This document shows, piece by piece, positions 43,133 through 51,533 of a stretch of 64,000 nt of DNA (positions are counted from its first letter, which is position 1; every line of letters begins with the position of its first letter). The notes under the pieces are model-generated. The model made no database searches. It saw nothing but the letters and a program-made list of their open reading frames with translations, and was not told where the DNA came from. This DNA is from CBDCCT01 sp965214995 (GTDB taxonomy: Bacteria > Deinococcota > Deinococci > Deinococcales > Trueperaceae): positions 1,488,001-1,552,000 of the forward strand of contig CBDCCT010000002.1 in NCBI GenBank assembly GCA_965214995.1, in the 5' to 3' direction. The position numbers and the translations under genes were made by a program.

Positions 43133-43159
43133 CTTATAATTATACCTCATAATTATAAG
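43133..43159. promoter_or_regulatory. AT-rich perfect inverted repeat, likely operator
   Basis: CTTATAATTAT (43133-43143) and ATAATTATAAG (43149-43159) are exact reverse complements around ACCTC. Its base composition contrasts sharply with the GC-rich surroundings, and both arms contain TATAAT, so it could work as an operator or a bidirectional -10. Confidence 0.55.
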
Positions 43160-43318
43160 TGTGATGCGGGTTGTTTGAACCTGCGCCTACACCACAGTTT
43201 CAACCACAATTTCAGGCCACAGTTTTTCAGACCGTAGATTGCCGGGATGTGTTGTTACTTCACCTAACAGATGAAAGTTGTAGGAAAATGAAAGAAAGGC
43301 GTGAGGAGGCTCGAGCAG

Positions 43319-43324
43319 TACACT
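43319..43324 (+). promoter_or_regulatory. Leaderless -10 box of the small membrane protein gene
   Basis: TACACT ends 5 nt before the ATG at 43330. Confidence 0.45.
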
Positions 43325-43329
43325 CACTC

Positions 43330-43557
43330 ATGACCCGCAGACGCCGCATCTTGACCCTTCTCGCCGCCCTGCTCGCCGTCTGGCTTGTTATTACCTTTGC
43401 CTTGTTCCTCGCCAACAACGTCCGAACCGAAGTGAACCTCTCGCCCACCGAAGCCTCCGCCGAGGCGACGCTTGGCGAACTGAGTTGCCGCAAAACGCTC
43501 AGCCGTTCGCTTCCCTTTTTTGAGTTGATATGCACTGAGGTCGAGGTTGAGCCCTGA
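43330..43557 (+). CDS. Small single-TM membrane protein
   Basis: A 75-residue protein: a basic N-terminus (MTRRRRI), one TM helix (about residues 7-30) and a 45-residue outer domain containing two Cys (LSCRKTL and LICTEVE) that could form a disulfide. The frame is open upstream of the ATG at 43330, but the TACACT -10 box 5 nt before that codon favours this start. I recognise no family. It lies between the Liv control region and the promoter of the membrane protein/regulator pair. Confidence 0.5.
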   Translation: MTRRRRILTLLAALLAVWLVITFALFLANNVRTEVNLSPTEASAEATLGELSCRKTLSRSLPFFELICTEVEVEP

Positions 43558-43572
43558 ATCGGTTTAGCAGGA

Positions 43573-43648
43573 GGTTTAATATTCAAACTGGTTCTTGACA
43601 AAAACTTTTGATAGGTATAAACTCTCCACAAGGTTTGAGAATCAAACC
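43573..43648 (+). promoter_or_regulatory. Promoter flanked by two GGTTTGA-type inverted repeats
   Basis: TTGACA (43595-43600) and TAAACT (43618-43623) have 17-bp spacing. The downstream site GGTTTGA-GAA-TCAAACC (43632-43648) is a perfect inverted repeat covering the transcription start. A degenerate copy, GGTTTAATATTCAAACT (43573-43589), lies upstream of the -35. Two sites 59 bp apart, centre to centre, suit cooperative or looping repression, most simply by the winged-helix protein encoded in the operon. Confidence 0.7.
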
Positions 43649-43663
43649 GCTCAGGAGGTTGCC

Positions 43664-44305
43664 ATGACACAGCTTAGCCGCGTCCGTTACGTCTCGCAAA
43701 ATTACCGCAACCTTCGGGGGTTGAGGCTGGTTCCGCTCAGCATTGTGTTCCTCATCGGCAGCTTCATGATGTTTGACTTTATCCATGACCTCAACTCTGC
43801 ACAGGGCGGAATTCTGCTGCCTCTCTTCTCCATTCTCGGCTACAGCGCCCTGGACTTCTGGTACGACAGACGCTACGGGCGAACCGGGGAGCGGGCGCTC
43901 GAGGGCTTCTGGCACGGCGCGAAACGCGTATGTATTCATCTGGTAATCGGAGCACTTTTTGCTGCGGGAAGCTCCCTCATCCTCTCCCTCGTTGTCGGTA
44001 TTGACTACGCACAGCCTTGGGTGGGTGCCAGGGGACTCACCATCGCCGGTGGTTACCTGCTCTTTCGCTGGTACTTAGCCGGGCAGCGCCTTCACCACCT
44101 GCTCGCGTTCGGCGTCCTTTTCACGATGAGTTTGCTTCCTCTGGTTGGTGTTCAGGCGGCGCAAATCGAGTGGTTCAATCAGGGCTACTGGCTTTTCACG
44201 ATAGGCGTGCTCCTGCTGCTCACAAGCCTCGCTGACCATTTCATTTTGACGCGCACCCTCAGACCCGTTGCGCGTGAGGAGGCCGAACATGAGCACACCT
44301 TTTGA
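43664..44305 (+). CDS. Membrane protein of the regulator-linked pair, unknown function
   Basis: A 213-residue protein with about six predicted TM helices, including an early one at LRLVPLSIVFLIGSFMMFDF. CAGGAGG lies 7 nt before the ATG at 43664. The C-terminal end is charged (RTLRPVAREEAEHEHTF), so it is probably cytoplasmic. The frame overlaps the following regulator gene by 17 nt, which marks a translationally coupled two-gene operon. A membrane protein paired with a small winged-helix regulator is often a sensor or efflux-type stress system, but I have no family match and do not assign a substrate. Confidence 0.7.
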   Translation: MTQLSRVRYVSQNYRNLRGLRLVPLSIVFLIGSFMMFDFIHDLNSAQGGILLPLFSILGYSALDFWYDRRYGRTGERALEGFWHGAKRVCIHLVIGALFAAGSSLILSLVVGIDYAQPWVGARGLTIAGGYLLFRWYLAGQRLHHLLAFGVLFTMSLLPLVGVQAAQIEWFNQGYWLFTIGVLLLLTSLADHFILTRTLRPVAREEAEHEHTF

Positions 44306-44627
44306 AAGCCTCGCCGACCTCGACCGGCTCTTGCACTCGCCGCCGCGCCTAGCCATCCTCACCGCCCTGGCCGCCTGCGAACGCGCCGACTTTCTCTTTT
44401 TGCAGAGCCTCACGGGGCTGAGTAAGGGCAACCTGTCGAGCAATTTGGCGCGGCTCGAGGGAGCCGAACTCGTCGAAATCGAGAAGCGCATCGTGGACAA
44501 AACCACCCGCACAACCGCCCGCCTGACCCCGAAGGGACGCGGGGCTACCGAAGAACACTGGCAGGCGTTGGAAACGCTGCGGGAGCGGGCGCAAGCGTGG
44601 CGTCCGGAACTTCAGCCTGTGAGCTAA
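44289..44627 (+). CDS. Winged-helix transcriptional regulator (ArsR/MarR-like, HTH_34 type)
   Basis: A 112-residue DNA-binding protein. DLDRLLHSPPRLAILTALAACE, in pieces DLDRLLHSPPRLAILTA and LAACE, is the N-terminal helix pair, FLFLQSLTGLSKGNLSSNLARLEGAELVE (FLQSLTGLSKGNLSSNLA, then LEGAELVE) the helix-turn-helix, and TTARLTPKGRGATEEHW the wing and dimer helix. GAGGAGG lies before the ATG at 44289. It is the natural candidate to bind the GGTTTGA inverted repeats at the operon promoter. No metal-binding Cys cluster is seen, so the ligand is unknown. The 3' end overlaps the convergent trkH gene by 4 nt. Confidence 0.8.
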   Translation: MSTPFESLADLDRLLHSPPRLAILTALAACERADFLFLQSLTGLSKGNLSSNLARLEGAELVEIEKRIVDKTTRTTARLTPKGRGATEEHWQALETLRERAQAWRPELQPVS

Positions 44628-46117
44628 ACGTTCCGCAACGACTTCGCACGCGGCAAGCGCCAGAAGTCGGCGTTGAAAATAATAAAGACGGTCACGACTT
44701 CCAAGCGCCCCGCATACATGTCGAACGTCAGCAGCGCGCGGCTTACGGGGTGCAGGTCGGCAAAGTTGAGCATCGGCCCCACCGAGGCGAGCCCCGGCCC
44801 GATGTTGCCGATGCAGGCAATGGACGCGGTAAAGGCGGCGACGAAGTCCGCGCCCAAACTGACGAGTGTCGCGGTGGAGAGCGCAAAAAGCACAATGTAC
44901 AGCGTGATGAACGCGGCCACGGCGCGCAGCACCTCCTCGGGCACGACCCTTGAGCCCACGCGCACGGGCAGCACCGCCCTGGGGTGCAGGGCGCGGCGCA
45001 CTTCTCGAGCCGTATTTTTGCCGATGATGAGCCAGCGCACCACCTTGACGCCCCCCGCCGCGCTGCCCGCGCTCCCGCCGATAAACATGAGGACCAACAG
45101 CACCACCTGCGCCCGCTCGGGCCAGAGCGCGAAGTCGGCCGAGGCGTAGCCCGTCGTGGTGAGGATGGAAAGCACCTGAAAGACCCCGTGGCGCGTCGCT
45201 TCAACGGGGGAGGCGTAAACACTCCCCAGCGCGAGGGTGAGAAAAACGGTGGCGACGAGGCTGATGAGCATATAGGCGCGAAACTCGGCGTCACGAAAGA
45301 GGGCGCTGGGTCTGCCCGTCACCGCGCGGTACTGCAACGCGAAGTTGGCTCCCGCGAAGAGCATAAACACGACCGCCACCCAGTCCAAGGCGGGATTCGC
45401 AAAGCCTTGAAACGAGAGCCCGTTGGGAGAAAAACCGCCCGCCGCAAGCGTGGTAAAGGCGTGCGCGATGGCGTCGTATAGAGACATCCCGGCCAGGGCG
45501 TAGGCGAGCGCGCAAAGAACGGTCAGCCCGACGTAAACGAGCAGCACCGCGTTAGACGTATGGCGCAGCCGCGGGGTGAGCTTGTCTTCGGTGGGGCCGG
45601 GGGCCTCGGCGAAAAAGAGCTGCCGCCCGGCGATGGCTAAAGTCGGGAACACCGCGATAAAAAGGACGATGATGCCCACCCCGCCGACCCACTGGGTGAG
45701 CGCGCGCCACATGAAAAGACTTTTGGAAAAGCTCGAGAAGTCCCGCAACACCGTCGCCCCCGTGGTGGTAAAGCCGCTCATCGACTCGAAAAACGCATTC
45801 AGCGGCGTGAAACCGCCCGACACGACGAAGGGCAAACCGCCGAAAAGCGGGATAAACAACCACAGCAGGAGCACCCCGACGAGCGCCTCCCGGCGCGTGG
45901 GATCCGCGTCACCCTTGCCGAGGCGCATGAGGAGCCCCCCCGTCAAGGCCGACGCGAGCGCGGTGGCGGCAAAACCCGTCCACGGCTCGCGGAGCGCGAG
46001 CGCGTAGATGAGAAAGAAGAGCATGACGAGCGCGAGGCCCGTCAGACCGATGCCGACGATGTAGGGGGCGAAGCGACCGCGCACGTGGGGTATCTTATCG
46101 TTTCTGGGGCTATTCAA
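44624..46117 (-). CDS. trkH: Potassium uptake protein TrkH
   Basis: A 497-residue membrane subunit with eight or more TM helices and four pore loops. The TTTGATVL, LAAGGFSP, TTTGYAS and ACIGNIGPG segments are the four selectivity-filter positions with conserved Gly. It works with the TrkA regulator encoded just upstream on the same strand. The chosen start is TTG at 46117, which gives a short hydrophilic N-terminus; a GTG eleven codons later is possible, so the start is uncertain. Confidence 0.9.
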   Translation of the reverse strand: MNSPRNDKIPHVRGRFAPYIVGIGLTGLALVMLFFLIYALALREPWTGFAATALASALTGGLLMRLGKGDADPTRREALVGVLLLWLFIPLFGGLPFVVSGGFTPLNAFFESMSGFTTTGATVLRDFSSFSKSLFMWRALTQWVGGVGIIVLFIAVFPTLAIAGRQLFFAEAPGPTEDKLTPRLRHTSNAVLLVYVGLTVLCALAYALAGMSLYDAIAHAFTTLAAGGFSPNGLSFQGFANPALDWVAVVFMLFAGANFALQYRAVTGRPSALFRDAEFRAYMLISLVATVFLTLALGSVYASPVEATRHGVFQVLSILTTTGYASADFALWPERAQVVLLVLMFIGGSAGSAAGGVKVVRWLIIGKNTAREVRRALHPRAVLPVRVGSRVVPEEVLRAVAAFITLYIVLFALSTATLVSLGADFVAAFTASIACIGNIGPGLASVGPMLNFADLHPVSRALLTFDMYAGRLEVVTVFIIFNADFWRLPRAKSLRNV

Positions 46118-46204
46118 GGGGTGAAATAGCGGGCGTCAAGCGTGACGCCTCATGTAATCAAGACTGGATGCGGAAAAGGTACTGTACTACAAGAAGCTCA
46201 GACG

Positions 46205-47548
46205 TTAGGCGCTCACCCGCTGCGCCTCGAGCCAACTCTCCACCGCGTCCACGTTGTCGGGCGTGGTGACGATAAAAAGATGGTCGCCGTGTTTGATTTG
46301 CGTATTTCCGTGCGGGACTATAACCTGCTCGCCGCGCAAAATCGCGCCGATGAGGCTCCGCGGGGGCGCGCCCAAGTCCCTCACCCGGCCCGGCTCGCAG
46401 GTTTCGGGGTAGGTCACCTCCATCACCTCGGCGCGGTCTTCGATGGAGGCCAGGTGGTCCACCTCGTCTAAGTGGAGCCAGTTGAGCACCTCCTGCACCG
46501 CGGCGGTGCGGGGCGTCAAGGCGATGTCGATACCCACACGCTCGAAGGTGCGCCGGTTGCGCGCGTGGCCCACGCGGGTGATGACCTTGGGGATGGCGAG
46601 CTGTTTACCCAAGAGAGACACCAGCAGGTTCTTGCCGTCGTCGTCGGTCACGGCGATGAGCACGTCCGCGTCCTCGATGCGCTCTTGCTCTAAAAGCTCT
46701 AAGTCGGTGCCGTCGCCGCGCAGCACCAGCGCCCTGGGGAGGTGCCGCGCCAACCTTTCGCAACGCGCCTCGTCCTGCTCGATGATGGTGATGTTGGCGC
46801 GGACCTCCTGGAGGCCCTCGGCCACCATCGAACCCACGTTGCCCCCGCCGATGATGACCACGTTCATCGTGCGCTTCTTGGGCGCGAAGCGCGCCTCGAC
46901 GGTGCGCATACTGCCCGCGGTGCCCATAAAGACAACCTTGTCGTCCGGGCACAGGACCGTTTTGCCCGAAGGGATGATAAAGCTCTCGCCCCGAATCGAG
47001 CCCACCACGAGCGCGCTCTCGGGCAGGTTCGCCTCAAACAGGGGTTTGCCGACGAAGGGGTCGCCGGGCTCGAGCTTATATTCCAACAGCCTGATGCGCC
47101 CCCCGCCGAACGAGGCGCTGTCCAGAGCCCGCGGCACCCGCACGATGTTGACAATCTGGTGCGCGAGCGTGCGCTGGGGCCACAGCACCCGGTCAATGGC
47201 GAGCCCCACGCCCTCCATCGCGCCCTGGGGCGAAAAGGCGTGCAGGTAGCGCTTCTGGGTCACAAACGCCATCGTCTCCCGCGCGCCAAGTCCCTTGGCG
47301 GCGAGACAAGCCAAAACGTTCACGTCGTCGTTGGTCGTGCAGGCGATAAAGGCCTCGGCTTGCGCCGTGCCCACGCCCCGCAAGTCCTCGGGGTCCGCGC
47401 CGTTGCCGACCATAAAGCGGACGTCCATCGTGTCGAAATTCTGGCCGCGGTCCTCGTCGGTGTCGAGGACGGTGATGTTGTGCGAGCGGTGAAGGGCGTC
47501 GGCAATCTGCGACCCAATTTCGCCGCCGCCGACGATGACAACGTTCAT
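46205..47548 (-). CDS. trkA: Trk system potassium regulator TrkA
   Basis: A 447-residue cytoplasmic regulator with two tandem RCK units, each an NAD-binding fold (VIVGGGEIGSQIA and VIIGGGNVGSMVA) followed by a TrkA_C domain. It gates TrkH in response to NAD(H) or ATP. The ATG at 47548 is preferred over a longer frame because a TATGCT -10 box ends 6 nt upstream and the first residues match the family start. trkH follows 87 bp downstream. Confidence 0.92.
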   Translation of the reverse strand: MNVVIVGGGEIGSQIADALHRSHNITVLDTDEDRGQNFDTMDVRFMVGNGADPEDLRGVGTAQAEAFIACTTNDDVNVLACLAAKGLGARETMAFVTQKRYLHAFSPQGAMEGVGLAIDRVLWPQRTLAHQIVNIVRVPRALDSASFGGGRIRLLEYKLEPGDPFVGKPLFEANLPESALVVGSIRGESFIIPSGKTVLCPDDKVVFMGTAGSMRTVEARFAPKKRTMNVVIIGGGNVGSMVAEGLQEVRANITIIEQDEARCERLARHLPRALVLRGDGTDLELLEQERIEDADVLIAVTDDDGKNLLVSLLGKQLAIPKVITRVGHARNRRTFERVGIDIALTPRTAAVQEVLNWLHLDEVDHLASIEDRAEVMEVTYPETCEPGRVRDLGAPPRSLIGAILRGEQVIVPHGNTQIKHGDHLFIVTTPDNVDAVESWLEAQRVSA

Positions 47549-47554
47549 ACCCCC

Positions 47555-47560
47555 AGCATA
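47555..47560 (-). promoter_or_regulatory. Leaderless -10 box of trkA
   Basis: TATGCT on the minus strand ends 6 nt before the ATG at 47548. Confidence 0.5.
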
Positions 47561-47748
47561 CTCGAAAGCGCCTCCCTTACAGTGCAGTGGCGCAGCACGA
47601 GCGTGCGGCAAAACGTGATTGTGCAAAATTGCCGTGGACTATTGTTCAAAACCCACAAACTTGTGGCCCGCGTGGGCGGAGCGTAGAGAGGCGGACGTTC
47701 CGCGAAAAGGGAGCCTCCTCCACCTCATCTGTTAGATTGGAGGCAGTC

Positions 47749-48426
47749 ATGCCCACCACCAATCACACCTGCGGAGCCTGCGGGCGCACCGTCCACGCTC
47801 ACATCAAGTCCCCCATTAAATCTTCCGTTAAACAAGGCCTCTGCGACGGGTGCCGCGACGCGCAAACGAGAACGCGGGAGCGCGGTAAAGTTGACGCAGC
47901 CATCCGTAATTTGCTCGAGCGCGACGACGTGCTTATCCTTGACACCGAAACCACGGGCACGGGCAAACGGGCCGAAGTCATCGAAGTTTCGGTCATCAAC
48001 ACGAAAGGCGAGACGCTGCTCGACACGCTCGTCAAGCCCAAAATCCTCACCATGAACCCTTTTGCAGGGCGCGTCCACGGCATCACCCTGGGGATGCTCG
48101 CCGACGCACCCACCTGGCCCACCATCCTGCCCGCGCTCGCCGACTTGGCCGACCGCCGCACCGTGCTCGCCTGGAACGCGCCCTTTGATGCCCGAATGCT
48201 GCGGGGCTCTTCCGCCCTCTGGGGCCTCTCCCACCCGAGCTGGCTTTTCGTCTGCGCGATGCGCCTTTATGCGCGCAAACACGCCACACGCTCTCGAGGC
48301 CTCCACAAAGCCGTCGCCGACGAAGGCCTGACGCACCTGTTCGACCTCCACAAGAGTCACCGCGCGCTTGGGGACGTAACGTTTGTGCTCGAGGTGCTCA
48401 AGTCAACCTCTCGAGCCGAGATTTAG
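47749..48426 (+). CDS. 3'-5' exonuclease, DnaQ/RNase T-like, with N-terminal zinc ribbon
   Basis: A 225-residue protein. Residues 1-40 hold a likely zinc ribbon (CGACG and CDGC). The exonuclease core follows: ExoI LDTETTGTG with Asp and Glu, ExoII AWNAPFDARML, and ExoIII HRALGDV. These give the DEDDh catalytic set. The ATG at 47749 is preceded by GGAGG. An exonuclease of this kind may act in proofreading, RNA trimming or repair; the zinc ribbon suggests nucleic-acid binding. It stands alone. Confidence 0.85.
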   Translation: MPTTNHTCGACGRTVHAHIKSPIKSSVKQGLCDGCRDAQTRTRERGKVDAAIRNLLERDDVLILDTETTGTGKRAEVIEVSVINTKGETLLDTLVKPKILTMNPFAGRVHGITLGMLADAPTWPTILPALADLADRRTVLAWNAPFDARMLRGSSALWGLSHPSWLFVCAMRLYARKHATRSRGLHKAVADEGLTHLFDLHKSHRALGDVTFVLEVLKSTSRAEI

Positions 48427-48675
48427 GTAGCGCCAGCCGTTGACGCGCCCTCCCCCAACCCTTATGCTTAACAGGTTTGCGTAGTCTTGCAACGCCTTGT
48501 GTGCCCCTGGGATTTAGGATAATCAACGTTACAAAGGGTAAACGTAGGTTCTGAGTACGGGATCGAGCGAGGAAGCAAGCTACTCACGGGTCAACGCGGT
48601 GATTTTTGACGAGCCTTTGGGCTTGGACTAAGTTGCACATTTTTGAGCCTTGACCCTCCCGGAAAGGAAAACAAC
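48427..48675 (+). promoter_or_regulatory. Possible long leader of the DEAD-box helicase gene
   Basis: A gap of about 250 bases ends in GGAAAGGA before the helicase ATG. GATAAT (48518-48523) with TTGTGT (48497-48502) is a weak promoter candidate that would give a leader of about 150 nt, as is common for RNA helicases controlled at low temperature. No defined riboswitch was recognised. Confidence 0.3.
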
Positions 48676-50250
48676 ATGTTTACCGACTTTACGCTCCCCG
48701 AGCGGGTGCTTTCTGCGCTCGCCGCCAAGGGTTTCACCACCCCCACCCCCATCCAAGCCGCCGCCCTGCCTCACGTGCTGGACGGCAAAGACGTGCTCGG
48801 TCAGGCGCGCACCGGCACGGGCAAGACGCTGGCCTTTGGCCTGCCGATTGCCAGCCGTCTGGAAACTGACTCTACCAGGGGCCGCGCGCCGCGCGCCTTT
48901 ATCCTCACCCCGACGCGCGAGCTCGCCTTGCAGGTGGCGAGCGAGCTCGAGTGGGCCGCCCCTCACCTCAAGATTGGCACCGTCTACGGCGGCACCGGCT
49001 ACGGCTTGCAGGCGAGTATGCTCAAAAAGGGCCTAGACGTCGTTGTCGCCACGCCGGGCCGCGCGCTCGACTATCTCAAGCGCGGCGTTTTGGATCTCAG
49101 CGCCGTTGAAGTGGTGGTGCTGGACGAGGCCGACGAGATGCTGTCGATGGGCTTTGAGGAGGACGTCGAGACTTTATTAGCCGCCACGCCCACTCAGCGG
49201 CAGACGATGCTCTTCTCGGCCACGCTGCCGGGTTGGGCCAAAAGGCTCGCGGGTGTACATTTGCGCAACCCCGTCCACCTCAACCTGATTGGCGAAGAAG
49301 AAGTCACCTACCAAGAACTCGCCATCGAGGCACCTCTCTCGAGCCGCCTGGGCGTCCTCTCCGACCTCCTGCACGCGCGCGCGGGCGACAAGGCCATCAT
49401 CTTTACTCACACCAAGGCCGAAGTGGACCGTTTGGCGAAAGACTTAAACGCCAGAGGTCACGCCGCCGAGGCAATTCACGGCGACCTCAACCAGACGCAG
49501 CGCGAGCGCGTGATTGGCCGCTTTCGCGCGGGACAAGTGAGCGTGCTTATCGGCACCAACGTGGCCGCCAGAGGCTTAGACATCCCCGAAGTCGATTTGG
49601 TCGTTCACTACCGCATCCCCAACGAGACCGACGCCTACCAGCACCGTTCGGGCCGCACCGGGCGGGCGGGGCGCGCGGGCACGGTGGTGCTGCTCTACAG
49701 TTCCAAGGAGCGCCGGGCGTTGTCGATGCTCGAGCGCGCCGTGTCCCGCTCCTTTGAGAGAATCGCACCGCCCACGCCCGAGAGCATCCAGGCGGCCAAA
49801 CTGGGCAACCTCATCCATAACGCGCAAGCCCAAAGCGCCGACGACAAAGCGCAGTGGCGGGAGGTGGCGCAGGACTTTGTCGAGCGCGGGGACACGGACA
49901 CGCTCGCGGGACTCTTAGCGCTCCTTTTGGGCGGCGCGCCCGCTCCGCGCAGCCTGCTTACAGGTGAAGAGGAGTGGGTGACGCTCGAGCTTACCGGCCC
50001 CCTACACAACGTGGCCCAGGTGGTCAGGCTCCTTAAAGAGGCGGGCGCGGGCGAGCTTGGCCGCATCCAACTCTCCCCCACCGGGGCTTATGCGGACGTT
50101 CGCCCCGGCACGGTGGACGGCCTCTCCACGGACTTGAACATCAAAAAGGCCAGGGGGCCGATTGCCACCAGCCCCGCGCCGAGAACACAAGGCAAAGGAA
50201 GTAAAGGGCGCGGTTCCCGCAGGCGGGGTAACGAAGCTCGCTACCGATAA
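48676..50250 (+). CDS. DEAD-box RNA helicase, Hera-like
   Basis: A 524-residue ATP-dependent RNA helicase. ARTGTGKT is motif I, PTRELALQ Ia, VLDEADEM motif II, FSATLP III, and HRSGRTGRAGR motif VI. Beyond the two RecA domains (to about residue 370) comes an alpha-helical dimerisation-like region, then a small RRM-like part (WVTLELTGPLHNVAQVV, then GRIQLSPTGAYADVRP) and a basic tail rich in Arg and Gly. This layout matches Thermus Hera, which remodels 23S rRNA and RNase P RNA. The start is set by GGAAAGGA before the ATG at 48676. A strong terminator follows. Confidence 0.9.
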   Translation: MFTDFTLPERVLSALAAKGFTTPTPIQAAALPHVLDGKDVLGQARTGTGKTLAFGLPIASRLETDSTRGRAPRAFILTPTRELALQVASELEWAAPHLKIGTVYGGTGYGLQASMLKKGLDVVVATPGRALDYLKRGVLDLSAVEVVVLDEADEMLSMGFEEDVETLLAATPTQRQTMLFSATLPGWAKRLAGVHLRNPVHLNLIGEEEVTYQELAIEAPLSSRLGVLSDLLHARAGDKAIIFTHTKAEVDRLAKDLNARGHAAEAIHGDLNQTQRERVIGRFRAGQVSVLIGTNVAARGLDIPEVDLVVHYRIPNETDAYQHRSGRTGRAGRAGTVVLLYSSKERRALSMLERAVSRSFERIAPPTPESIQAAKLGNLIHNAQAQSADDKAQWREVAQDFVERGDTDTLAGLLALLLGGAPAPRSLLTGEEEWVTLELTGPLHNVAQVVRLLKEAGAGELGRIQLSPTGAYADVRPGTVDGLSTDLNIKKARGPIATSPAPRTQGKGSKGRGSRRRGNEARYR

Positions 50251-50299
50251 CGCTCATCGTTACGCTGTTACGCTTTTAGAGAGACAGGACGAACCGTAG

Positions 50300-50341
50300 A
50301 ACCAAACGCGGTGCTTATTCCAACAAGCACCGCGTTTGGTT
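50300..50341. terminator. Strong bidirectional-type hairpin after the helicase gene
   Basis: A 17-bp perfect stem (AACCAAACGCGGTGCTT at 50300-50316 and AAGCACCGCGTTTGGTT at 50325-50341) with an 8-nt loop. The T-tract is poor on the plus strand (GCTTTCC). Confidence 0.75.
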
Positions 50342-50384
50342 GCTTTCCGTGGGCGCGCACCTACCCCAGATGACAACGCGGGTG

Positions 50385-50390
50385 TAGGCT
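50385..50390 (+). promoter_or_regulatory. Leaderless -10 box of the HAD phosphatase gene
   Basis: TAGGCT ends 5 nt before the ATG at 50396. Confidence 0.4.
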
Positions 50391-50395
50391 AGGGC

Positions 50396-51184
50396 ATGTT
50401 GCTCGCTTTTGACCTAGACAACACTATCATTACTCAAGACAACCGGCTTCCCAAGAGCATCCACCACGCGATTGACGCCTCGAGAGACGCGGGCCACTTC
50501 GTCACGGTGCTCACGGGGCGCACCAAGGCGTCGGCGCTGCCCTTTCTGGAAGAGTTGGGCGTCACAGAGCTCTACAGCGTGAACCACGGCGCGCTCGTCG
50601 TGGGTCCCGACGGGGAAACCTTGCAGCGCGTGGTTCTAGACGCGGAGCGCGTGGGGGTTCTTCTGGAAACATACAGCGAGGTGCCGGGGCTCGAGTATTC
50701 CTGCGTCGTCGGCGACACGCTTTTTGTACGCGACCCCGACGACAAGCGCTGGAACTGGGCGCACACCCTGGATCAGCGTATCGCGCCCTTTACAAGCTAC
50801 AGCGGCGAGGACGCCGACAAAATCGTCTTTAGCTGCCCCGACACGGGCGTCGGCATCTACAAGGAGATAACGGAAAGGTTCCCCGACTTGGTCCTCTACC
50901 TCTGGGAAGACCACTTTTTAGAAATCACCGGAGCGAACGGCCACAAGGGGGCCGCGCTCGCTCTTATAGCCGAGCGCCTAGGCGTGCCGCAGCGCGACAC
51001 GGTCGCTTTTGGCGACGGCGTCAACGACGTGACGATGATGCAGTGGGCGGGGCACGGCGTGGCGGTGGGTCCTTTCGTCCACCCCGACGTGCTGGCCGCC
51101 GCAGATGAGCACATCCCCTCCCCGGAAGAGGACGGGGTGGCAGAGTGGCTGGGGGCGCACGTGCTTACGGTAAATAAACGCTAA
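50396..51184 (+). CDS. HAD-superfamily hydrolase, Cof type
   Basis: A 262-residue HAD phosphatase with a C2 cap. FDLDNTII carries the nucleophile Asp, TGRTK is motif II, and FGDGVNDVTMM motif IV with the magnesium-binding Asp residues. Cof-type proteins dephosphorylate sugar phosphates, FMN or nucleotides; the substrate is unknown. It begins at ATG 5 nt after a TAGGCT box, so it is probably leaderless. It stands alone. Confidence 0.87.
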   Translation: MLLAFDLDNTIITQDNRLPKSIHHAIDASRDAGHFVTVLTGRTKASALPFLEELGVTELYSVNHGALVVGPDGETLQRVVLDAERVGVLLETYSEVPGLEYSCVVGDTLFVRDPDDKRWNWAHTLDQRIAPFTSYSGEDADKIVFSCPDTGVGIYKEITERFPDLVLYLWEDHFLEITGANGHKGAALALIAERLGVPQRDTVAFGDGVNDVTMMQWAGHGVAVGPFVHPDVLAAADEHIPSPEEDGVAEWLGAHVLTVNKR

Positions 51185-51533
51185 CGGGTACAGAGCTCGA
51201 GCCCAAACGCTTCATAAGGTTCAGTGAATAGAACGTGACTTGCTCGGGGTGATCCCCCCTTAGCCCCCCTTCGCAAGGGGGATTTAGGGGGATTCTCTAA
51301 AGTGCGCCGAGTTCAACTCTGCAATAACGCAACCCGTAAAGGTACGGAGGGTTTGCTAGGCCTTACTCTTAAAAACTGTCACCTCTTGTTCCGGCTCACC
51401 GCCCATTGGTTGTCCATTTAACGGAAAACCGGCCGCTCCTGCTCGAGACTTGACATAACAAATCACACAGAGCGCGGGGGCGAATCCGGGGACGTGTGTC
51501 AAGGATGTGGTTTGGCTTTGGAAAGGGGAAACT
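51185..51533. other. Intergenic region carrying a nested palindromic repeat
   Basis: Apart from the palindromic repeat at 51251-51294 I see nothing coding in these 349 bases. A GAAAGGGGAA SD lies at the right end before the cytochrome gene. Confidence 0.5.
51251..51294. repeat. Imperfect nested palindrome of C-runs and G-runs
   Basis: GATCCCCCCTTAGCCCCCCTT (in pieces GATCCCCCC, TTAG, CCCCCCTT) is followed by CGC and AAGGGGGATTTAGGGGGATT, so the two arms pair with a few mismatches. Elements of this CCCCC-CTT-CGC-AAG-GGGGG form recur in many bacterial genomes as small palindromic intergenic repeats. It is a possible mobile or processing element. Confidence 0.6.

Larger units (their letters stand above)
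42901..43329. other. Divergent control region between the Liv operon and a small membrane protein
   Basis: No gene is visible. The region holds an AT-rich palindrome (43133-43159) and a leaderless -10 at its right end. Short CCACAGTTT-like repeats (about 43190-43220) are also present. The Liv operon promoter must lie here, but I cannot place it firmly. Confidence 0.5.
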
